Origin: Trueperaceae bacterium
GTDB taxonomy: Bacteria; Deinococcota; Deinococci; Deinococcales; Trueperaceae
DNA length: 5,155 nucleotides
Assembly (NCBI GenBank): GCA_003567075.1
Contig: PXAU01000332.1
Coordinates: forward strand, 1 to 5,155
Direction of reading: 5' to 3'
Position numbers and translations under genes: made by a program. How positions within the stretch are numbered: the stretch's first letter is position 1; each line of letters starts with the position of its first letter. The notes beneath the pieces are model-generated. The model saw nothing but the letters and a program-made list of their open reading frames with translations. It made no database searches and was not told the DNA's origin. This document shows positions 1 through 5,155 of this stretch, piece after piece.

Positions 1-153
1 GCCGGCCGCGTGGCCGAGCATGGGCCGCGCGAGCGGCTCGCGGCCGACCCCGACTCGCGCTACGCGCGCCTGCTGGCTGCCGGGCGCGGCCACGATCCCG
101 CCTCCGGCGACGGCCACGACAGTCGCCACCCCGACCTGCTGGAGCTGGCATGA
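1..153 (+). CDS. ABC exporter half-transporter, C-terminal end only (5' partial)
   Basis: Frame 1 is open from the window edge to a TGA at 151-153 and encodes the last 50 residues of a protein that begins upstream. The visible part reads AGRVAEHGPRERL followed by ADPDSRYARLL, which is the typical end of an ABC exporter nucleotide-binding domain: the strand after the H-loop ('dGrivEhG'), then the helix 'eLladpdsrYarLl'. All catalytic motifs (Walker A, signature, Walker B, H-loop) would lie outside the window. A short tail of about 22 residues rich in His and Asp (GHDPASGDGHDSRHPD) follows the domain; such tails vary and no function is assigned. The stop overlaps the start of the next gene (ATGA), so this is the upstream partner of a two-subunit exporter. 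Its identity as an ABC ATPase rests on a short stretch plus the neighbour, but the match in pattern and context is strong. Confidence 0.85.
   Translation, partial: AGRVAEHGPRERLAADPDSRYARLLAAGRGHDPASGDGHDSRHPDLLELA
141..144 (+). promoter_or_regulatory. Shine-Dalgarno site inside the end of the upstream ABC gene
   Basis: GGAG lies five bases before the ATG at 150, within the last codons of the upstream gene. Together with the ATGA stop/start overlap it supports 150 as the true start and points to translational coupling of the two exporter subunits. Confidence 0.6.
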
Positions 154-2015
154 CGACCATCACCACCACCCCACCCCTTCGCGTACCGCCGGCGCCGCCG
201 CCGGGCACGCTGCAGCTGCTGCTGCGCCTGGCCCTGCACCGGCCCGCGCTGCTCGCGCTCAACGTGCTCGTCTGGCTGTTCGTGCACGCCTCGCCCGTGC
301 TGGCAGGCCTGTTCATGAAGGGCATCTTCGACACCCTCTCGGGCCAGGCGACGGCCGCCTTCAGCCCCTGGACCTACCTGGCCCTGGCGCTCAGCGTCGA
401 CCTGGCGCGCATCGGTGCCCTGGCCGGCGGCGTCTACGCCTTCGCCTCGTACTGGGTCGAGGTGATCTTGCGCATGCGCCGGAACCTGCTGGCGCACCTG
501 CTCACCGCGCCCGGCACCCGGCGCCTGCCCGACTCGCCCTCCGAGGCCATCAGCCGCTTCCGCGACGACGTCGACGACATCGGCGAGTACCTCGAGCAGT
601 GGGTCGACATGTGGGGCCTGGCGCTGTTCGCCGTCGTGGCGCTTGCGGTGATGTTCCGCGTCGACCCGCTCATGACCGCGCTCATCTGCCTGCCGCTCGC
701 CTGCACGCTGCTGCTCACCAACGCGCTGCGACCCCACATCCGGCGCGTGCGGCGCGCCATGCGCGAGGCCACCGGCCGTGTCACCGACTTCCTGGGCGAG
801 ACCTTCAACGCCGTCCAGGCGGTGCAGAGCGCCGGCCGCGAGGAGGCGCTCCTGGCCGAGTTCGAGCGCCGCAACGCGCTGCGCCGCCGCACGGCGCTCA
901 CCGACTCGCTGCTATCCGAGCTGTTCAAGTCGGTGAACGACAACATGGTCAACGTCGCCACCGGCATCATCCTGCTGCTCGGGGCGGGCGCCATGCAGCG
1001 CGGCAGCTTCACCGTCGGTGACTTCGCGCTCTTCGTCAGCTTCCTGCCGCGCCTCACCGCCACCATCTCCTTCCTGGGCGCCATGATGGTGCAGCACAAG
1101 CGCACCGGCGTCGCCTTCGAGCGGCTCACCGCGCTGCTGCAGGACGCCGGCCCCGAGACCGTGGTGGCACCCGCCGATCTCCACCTGAAGGCGGGCCCGC
1201 CACGCTTCGTCGACCCGCGGCCCGCCACCGAGCCGCTGCAGCGCCTGCGCGTGCGCGGCCTCGGCGCCCGCCATGCCGACGGCGCGTCCGCGCTGGAGGA
1301 CGTCTCCTTCGAGCTGCCGCGGGGTTCGTTCACCGTGGTCACGGGCCGTGTCGGCTCGGGCAAGTCGACGCTGGTGCGGGTGCTGATGGGCCTGCTGCCG
1401 CGCGAGCAGGGCGAGGTGTGGTGGAACGACACGCTGGTGACGGACCCCGCCAGCTGGTTCGTGCCACCCCGCAGCGCCTACACCAGCCAGGTCCCGCGGC
1501 TGTTCTCGGACACGCTGCGCGAGAACGTCGCCATGGGCCGCGCCGACGAGGCCGGCCTGCGGCGCGCCATCGAGCTGGCGGTCATGCAGAGCGACGTCGC
1601 GGTGCTGCACCGCGGCCTCGACACCGAGGTGGGCTCGCGCGGCGTGCGCCTCTCGGGCGGGCAGGTGCAGCGCTCGGCCGCCGCGCGGATGTTCATGCGC
1701 GACGCCGAGCTGCTGGTGTTCGACGACCTCTCCAGCGCCCTCGACGTCGAGACCGAGCGGCAGCTGTGGCAGGGCGTGTTCGCGCAACGCGAGGCCGGCG
1801 GCGGTTGCGACGGCGCCACCTGCTTGGTGGTGTCGCACCGCCGCGCGGCGCTCGAGCGCGCCGACCAGGTGCTGGTGATGGAGGCCGGGCGCATCGTCGC
1901 GCGCGGCAGCCTGGCGCAGGTGCTGGCGGCCTCGCCGGCGCTGCGCGAGCTCTGGGGCGAGGCCCGCGGCGAGGCGCTCGAGGCGCGACCGGGAGGCCCG
2001 ACCTCGGCGTGCTAG
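150..2015 (+). CDS. ABC exporter half-transporter (TMD-NBD fusion) with degenerate catalytic site
   Basis: This 621-residue protein has the normal length and order of a B-family half exporter in the inner membrane. The N-terminal domain (about 20-330) has hydrophobic stretches near 32-55, 74-104, 151-170, 172-192, 265-283 and 288-314, fitting six membrane helices. The nucleotide-binding domain (about 365-605) shows Walker A GRVGSGKST (399-407), Q-loop YTSQ (Q447), signature LSGGQ (501-505), Walker B LLVFDD (521-526), D-loop SALD (529-532) and H-loop SH (H563). The residue after Walker B, normally the catalytic Glu, is Asp526. The A-loop aromatic position seems to be His375 rather than Tyr. 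In known heterodimeric exporters (for example TM287/288 and BmrCD) one subunit carries Asp here, so its ATP site binds but hydrolyses poorly, while its intact LSGGQ completes the active site of the partner. The start at 150 overlaps the upstream stop, and the partner is surely that upstream gene. Substrate is unknown; drug, lipid or peptide export are all possible. Confidence 0.93.
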   Translation: MTTITTTPPLRVPPAPPPGTLQLLLRLALHRPALLALNVLVWLFVHASPVLAGLFMKGIFDTLSGQATAAFSPWTYLALALSVDLARIGALAGGVYAFASYWVEVILRMRRNLLAHLLTAPGTRRLPDSPSEAISRFRDDVDDIGEYLEQWVDMWGLALFAVVALAVMFRVDPLMTALICLPLACTLLLTNALRPHIRRVRRAMREATGRVTDFLGETFNAVQAVQSAGREEALLAEFERRNALRRRTALTDSLLSELFKSVNDNMVNVATGIILLLGAGAMQRGSFTVGDFALFVSFLPRLTATISFLGAMMVQHKRTGVAFERLTALLQDAGPETVVAPADLHLKAGPPRFVDPRPATEPLQRLRVRGLGARHADGASALEDVSFELPRGSFTVVTGRVGSGKSTLVRVLMGLLPREQGEVWWNDTLVTDPASWFVPPRSAYTSQVPRLFSDTLRENVAMGRADEAGLRRAIELAVMQSDVAVLHRGLDTEVGSRGVRLSGGQVQRSAAARMFMRDAELLVFDDLSSALDVETERQLWQGVFAQREAGGGCDGATCLVVSHRRAALERADQVLVMEAGRIVARGSLAQVLAASPALRELWGEARGEALEARPGGPTSAC

Positions 2016-2018
2016 CAT
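2013..2018 (+). promoter_or_regulatory. possible -10 hexamer for the downstream gene (weak)
   Basis: TAGCAT overlaps the TAG stop of the ABC gene and resembles a sigma70-type -10 element (TATAAT, four of six). No convincing -35 hexamer lies 16-18 bases upstream; that stretch reads CCGGGAG. It is listed because it is the only AT-containing hexamer of this kind in the gap before the phosphorylase-kinase-like gene. It may be chance, and readthrough from the exporter operon is an alternative. Confidence 0.2.
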
Positions 2019-2040
2019 CGGCCCGCTGTCGGGAAGCCGC

Positions 2041-2053
2041 GCGCGAAGCGCGC
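2041..2053. repeat. short GC hairpin (5-bp stem, 3-base loop)
   Basis: GCGCG at 2041-2045 pairs with CGCGC at 2049-2053 around an AAG loop, 26 bases after the ABC stop codon. The stem is short and not followed by T residues. It could slightly stabilise the 3' end of the exporter mRNA, but it does not qualify as a terminator. Confidence 0.3.
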
Positions 2054-2126
2054 AGCGCACGCCCGCACGCGAGCGCGCTCAGCGCCGCGCGTACCCGTTC
2101 GGGAGCGCACGAGTGCCGAGATGGGC

Positions 2127-2131
2127 GGGAG
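2127..2131 (+). promoter_or_regulatory. Shine-Dalgarno site that decides the start of the phosphorylase-kinase-like gene
   Basis: GGGAG ends seven bases before the ATG at 2139, an ideal spacing. Another in-frame ATG lies six codons upstream at 2121, but it has only GAG with seven-base spacing before it. The 2139 start also places the first conserved residues (EGFHDEVQRVIL) near the N-terminus, as in the family. Translation from 2121 would add MGGSEG and cannot be ruled out. Confidence 0.55.
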
Positions 2132-2138
2132 CGAGGGC

Positions 2139-5100
2139 ATGGAGACGATCGAAGGCTTTCACGACGAGGTGCAGCGCGTCATCCTGACGCGCCAGCACCC
2201 CGTCTCCGGGCTGCTGCCCGCAAGCACCGCCGTCAACCAGCACGGTGACTACACCGATGCCTGGGTGCGCGACAACGTCTACTCGATCCTGGCCGTGTGG
2301 GGCCTGGCGCTGGCGTACCGGCGCCAGGACGATCCCGAGGGCCGCGGCGTCGAGCTCGAGTTCGCCACGGTGCGGCTCATGCGCGGTCTGCTGCGCAGCA
2401 TGATGCGGCAGAGCCACAAGGTCGAAGCGTTCAAGCGCAGCCAGGACCCGACCGACGCGCTCCACGCCAAGTTCGACACCGCCACGGGCGAGCCGGTGGT
2501 GGACGACGACGCCTGGGGCCACCTGCAGCTCGACGCCACCTCGCTGTGGCTGCTGCTGCTGGCACAGATGACGGCCTCCGGGCTCGCCATCGTCCAGAGC
2601 AGCGCCGAAGTGCGCTTCGTGCAGAACCTCGTGTACTACGTGGGCCGCGCCTACCGCACGCCCGACTACGGCATCTGGGAGCGCGGCGACAAGACGAACC
2701 ACGGTCTGCCCGAGGTCAACGCCAGCTCCGTCGGGATGGCGAAAGCCGCCCTCGAAGCGCTCTCCGGGTTCAACCTCTACGGCCCGCGCGGTGGCCAGGC
2801 CAGCGTCATCCACGTGCAACCCGACGAGATCGCCCGCGCCCGCGTCACCCTCGAGGCGCTGCTGCCGCGCGAGTCGGGTTCGAAGGAGGTCGACGCGGCG
2901 CTCCTCTCCATCGTCGGCTTCCCGGCCTTCGCCATCGACGACGCCGAGCTCGCGGCCCGCACGCGCGCCACGGTGCTGGAGCGGCTACGCGGCCGGTACG
3001 GCCTCAAGCGCTTCATGCGCGACGGCCACCAGAGTCCGCTCGAGGACCCCGATCGGTTGCACTACGAACCGCACGAGCTCGAGCGCTTCGAGCACATCGA
3101 GGCCGAGTGGCCGCTGTTCGAGGCCTACCTGGCGCTCGATGCGCTCTTCCGCGGCGAGCCGAACGAGGCCGACCGGCACCTGGCGCGCCTGCGCGAGGTG
3201 GCCATCGCGGTGGACGGCGTGGCGGCGCTGCCCGAGCTCTACCTGGTGCCCGAAGAGCGCATCGAGGCCGAGCAGGCCGCCCCGGGATCGCAGCCGCGCG
3301 CGCCGGGCGAGAACCTGCCGCTGGTGTGGGCGCAGAGCCTGTGGCTCTTGGCGCGGATGCTGCGCGCGCGCCTCCTGCGCCCCGCCGACCTCGATCCGCT
3401 GGGCCGCTACCGCTTCGCGCAGGCGCGCGCCCGACCGGTGGTGCAGCTGGCTTTGCTGGCCGCGGATCCCGAGGCGGCCGATGCCTACGGCGAGCGCGGT
3501 GTGCAGGCCGAGCTGGTGGAACGCCTGGACCCCCTGCGGGTGCGGCGCTCGCTGGCGCTCGCGCGAGCGCTGGGCGAGGTGGGGCGTTGCCGTCGCTTGG
3601 GGCTCAGCGGCCGGCCCTTGCGGCGCCTGCAGAGCCTCGCCACCTCACGCGCCTACCGGCTGCGGGGCGAGCGCTACGTGTTCCTGCCGGCGCTCTTCGA
3701 CCAGCACGAGTTCTACCTGTCGCTGGACCCGGCCACGCTGGTGGCGCGCCTACGGGCCGAGATCGCCTACGTGCACCGGCACTGGACGCTGCTCGGGCGG
3801 CCCACCATGACCATCCTGCTCACGCGTGAGCACCTCGAGCACGGCCGCGAAGCCGTGGAGACGTTCCTGGCGGAGGCCCGCGCCGGCCGCGTGGGCGACG
3901 TGCCGGTGCGGCTCGGCAGCCTCGCGGAGCTGCTGCTGGTGACGAACGAGGAGCGCATCGACGCGTTGGACGACTGGCGCGACGAGGCCGAGGCGCTGCT
4001 CACGACCCGCGCCGCCGCGCGCCGGCTGCCACAGGCCGCCAGCAGCGCGCCGCTGGCCTCCGATCTCGCGCTCGCCATCGAACGCGAGCACGACCCTGCT
4101 GTCTTGGAAGCGCGCCTGGCCGAGAGCCGCGACCTGGCCGAGCAGGTCGAGCTGCTGGCGGCGCTGGCGCGTCACGCGGGTCTGGACCACCGGGTCGGCG
4201 CGTTGGGCGCCAGCGTACGGGCGCTCCTCGACGACGCCTACGCCGCGGCCGGCGAGGCGCGCGCGTGGGCCCTGCTGCGGCAGGCCGCCGGGGTGCTCGG
4301 CAAGGTCGACCCGTTCCTGGCCGACGCGCTCGCCGACCTGGTGGTGTCGCAGCGCCGGGTGGTGGTGGGTCGCGCCTACGCCGATGGCGCCACCGTCACG
4401 CGGCCGCTCCCCATCGACGAGCTGCTCGCCACCATCAACCGCTACTGCCGCGACGACCCGCGCGACCGCGTGCTCACGCAGGAGCTGATCCTGGCACTCT
4501 CGAGCCTGGTGCGCGGCGAGCCCGAGCTGTTCGGCGGCATCCTCACGCTGCGCCTCGGGCACCTGATCCAGCTGCTGGCCGTGCAGCTGGCGCAGGAGGA
4601 CGGCGTGACGCCGGACGAGGGCTACGAGCGCCTGATGCGCTGCTCGCCGGCCGAGGTGGTGGCGCGGCTGCGGGCCCTGTTGGCGGCCTTCGACGCCGCC
4701 CGCGACGCGCAGCGCCGGGCCGAGACGCTACGCCTCGCGACCGGCGCGAACGCCGTCTTGACGGCATCGACGTTCGTGGACGACGAGGACGAAGCCGTCG
4801 CCGATGGCTGGTGGCGTTGGCGCCAGCGCGAGGGAGCGCTCATGCGCGTCCCCAAGGGCTTCTACGAGCGGGTGTGGGGCCTGCTCGAACACGCCGACGC
4901 GCTCGTGATCGGCGACAAGCTCGACCGCCGCAACCGCCTCGACTCGGCCGCGCTGCGCGCCGCCACCACCGCCGGCGAGCGCAACTTCGCGCAGCGCGTC
5001 GAGCACCTGCTCCACCGGATCCCGGCACCCGAGTACCGGCACCTCTCGTTGGAAGCGCTCGAGACGCTCGCGGCGCTCACCGATGCCAGCCCACGACTGC

Positions 5101-5155
5101 GGGTGGAGGGCGACCTGGCGCTCGACGTGATCATCGGTCACGCGGTGCGTCAGGC
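2139..5155 (+). CDS. phosphorylase kinase alpha/beta-like protein with N-terminal GH15 glucoamylase-like domain (3' partial)
   Basis: The frame is open for 1005 codons to the window end with no stop. It is a full-length-type relative of the alpha/beta regulatory subunits of eukaryotic glycogen phosphorylase kinase, recognised from memory of those sequences. Residues 1-430 form the GH15-like (alpha/alpha barrel) domain. Landmarks are PVSGLLPAS (21-29), AWVRDNVYSILAVWGLALAY (41-60), GHLQLDATS (127-135), GIWERGDKTN (178-187), NASSVGMAKAALEAL (194-208), EWPLF (323-327), LPELY (364-368) and LPLVWAQSL (393-401). Trp42/Arg44-Asp45 match the GH15 substrate-binding motif; Glu181 and Glu366 match the general acid and base. 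Family landmarks continue beyond the GH15 domain: LSGRP (489-493), LFDQHEFYLSLD (519-530), LTQELILALSSL (779-790), EGALMRVPKGFYERVW (898-913) and IPAPEYRHL (961-969). No signal peptide or membrane segment is seen, so it is probably cytoplasmic. By comparison with the alpha subunit some 60-80 residues are missing at the C-terminus. Such bacterial proteins are usually annotated as GH15; their function is unknown, and glucan hydrolysis or glucan sensing are inferences. No kinase partner is seen in the window. Confidence 0.92.
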   Translation, partial: METIEGFHDEVQRVILTRQHPVSGLLPASTAVNQHGDYTDAWVRDNVYSILAVWGLALAYRRQDDPEGRGVELEFATVRLMRGLLRSMMRQSHKVEAFKRSQDPTDALHAKFDTATGEPVVDDDAWGHLQLDATSLWLLLLAQMTASGLAIVQSSAEVRFVQNLVYYVGRAYRTPDYGIWERGDKTNHGLPEVNASSVGMAKAALEALSGFNLYGPRGGQASVIHVQPDEIARARVTLEALLPRESGSKEVDAALLSIVGFPAFAIDDAELAARTRATVLERLRGRYGLKRFMRDGHQSPLEDPDRLHYEPHELERFEHIEAEWPLFEAYLALDALFRGEPNEADRHLARLREVAIAVDGVAALPELYLVPEERIEAEQAAPGSQPRAPGENLPLVWAQSLWLLARMLRARLLRPADLDPLGRYRFAQARARPVVQLALLAADPEAADAYGERGVQAELVERLDPLRVRRSLALARALGEVGRCRRLGLSGRPLRRLQSLATSRAYRLRGERYVFLPALFDQHEFYLSLDPATLVARLRAEIAYVHRHWTLLGRPTMTILLTREHLEHGREAVETFLAEARAGRVGDVPVRLGSLAELLLVTNEERIDALDDWRDEAEALLTTRAAARRLPQAASSAPLASDLALAIEREHDPAVLEARLAESRDLAEQVELLAALARHAGLDHRVGALGASVRALLDDAYAAAGEARAWALLRQAAGVLGKVDPFLADALADLVVSQRRVVVGRAYADGATVTRPLPIDELLATINRYCRDDPRDRVLTQELILALSSLVRGEPELFGGILTLRLGHLIQLLAVQLAQEDGVTPDEGYERLMRCSPAEVVARLRALLAAFDAARDAQRRAETLRLATGANAVLTASTFVDDEDEAVADGWWRWRQREGALMRVPKGFYERVWGLLEHADALVIGDKLDRRNRLDSAALRAATTAGERNFAQRVEHLLHRIPAPEYRHLSLEALETLAALTDASPRLRVEGDLALDVIIGHAVRQ

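Larger units (their letters stand above)
2016..2138 (+). other. 123-base intergenic gap, GC-rich with inverted repeats
   Basis: No gene is supported here. The stretch is dominated by GCGC-type sequence. It holds a small potential hairpin (GCGCG-AAG-CGCGC, 2041-2053) and a perfect 10-base palindrome, GAGCGCGCTC (2071-2080). There is no T-run after either, so no intrinsic terminator can be called. The gap is long enough for a promoter or a 5' leader of the next gene, but no riboswitch or operator is recognisable. In sequence this GC-rich, short inverted repeats arise easily by chance. Confidence 0.5.

Noticed and set aside
84..150. His/Asp-rich tail of the upstream ABC subunit as a metal-binding site
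   Set aside because: Only a few scattered His and Asp residues in a short, probably disordered tail; no ordered motif supports metal binding.
20..1021. + strand open frame of 333 codons overlapping the two ABC genes
   Set aside because: Low-complexity Arg/Ala/His/Pro composition, no recognisable motif, and both overlapping ABC frames are clearly real.
912..2060. Minus-strand open frame of 382 codons opposite the ABC nucleotide-binding domain
   Set aside because: It is antisense to a conserved ATPase domain, has biased composition (Arg, Ala, His, Gln) and matches no family; long antisense frames are expected at this GC content.
2041..2080. Intrinsic terminator after the ABC exporter gene
   Set aside because: The inverted repeats are short and are not followed by a T-run; GC palindromes are common by chance in such sequence.
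2121..2138. Upstream ATG at 2121 as start of the phosphorylase-kinase-like gene
   Set aside because: The ribosome-binding motif there is weaker than GGGAG before 2139, and the extra residues MGGSEG do not resemble the family. It remains a possible alternative.
2297..3829. Long + strand open frame (510 codons) inside the phosphorylase-kinase-like gene
   Set aside because: Its product is an Arg/Ala/Gly/Pro-rich string without domain signature, typical of an off-frame in very GC-rich DNA. The overlapping frame encodes a strongly conserved protein.
3750..4562. Minus-strand open frame of 270 codons opposite the phosphorylase-kinase-like gene
   Set aside because: It mirrors the codon bias of the sense gene, lacks motifs, and lies opposite conserved blocks of the sense protein.

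Overview
The window is very GC-rich (roughly 70-75 % G+C by eye). All convincing coding content lies on the + strand, with strong third-position G/C bias and Shine-Dalgarno motifs before two starts. This fits a high-GC bacterium, probably a Gram-negative proteobacterium. The exact lineage cannot be fixed from the sequence, and no RNA gene or mobile element is visible.

Layout: positions 1-153 hold the C-terminal end of an ABC exporter half-transporter that starts upstream of the window. Its stop codon overlaps the start of a second half-transporter (150-2015, 621 aa) in an ATGA arrangement, so the two are almost certainly translated together as a heterodimeric exporter. The second subunit has aspartate where the catalytic glutamate after Walker B should be. 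This is the usual mark of the non-hydrolysing site in asymmetric ABC exporters. The substrate cannot be read from the sequence.

After a 123-base gap with a weak promoter-like hexamer and GC-rich inverted repeats, a very long gene starts at 2139 and runs off the window end (at least 1005 aa). It is the most notable feature here: a bacterial relative of the alpha/beta regulatory subunits of eukaryotic glycogen phosphorylase kinase. The resemblance runs from the N-terminal glucoamylase-like (GH15) domain to the C-terminal helical region, including the segment described as calmodulin-binding in the animal alpha subunit. Both glutamates expected of an active GH15 glucoamylase appear to be present. 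The long regulatory, phosphorylated insert of the animal alpha subunit is absent.

How the genes work together: the two ABC subunits clearly form one unit. The phosphorylase-kinase-like gene is co-oriented but separated by the gap, and nothing in the window ties it to the exporter. No protein kinase, calmodulin-like protein, glycogen phosphorylase or other glycogen gene is present within these 5.2 kb, so its role in the bacterium is open: glucan hydrolase, glucan sensor or scaffold.
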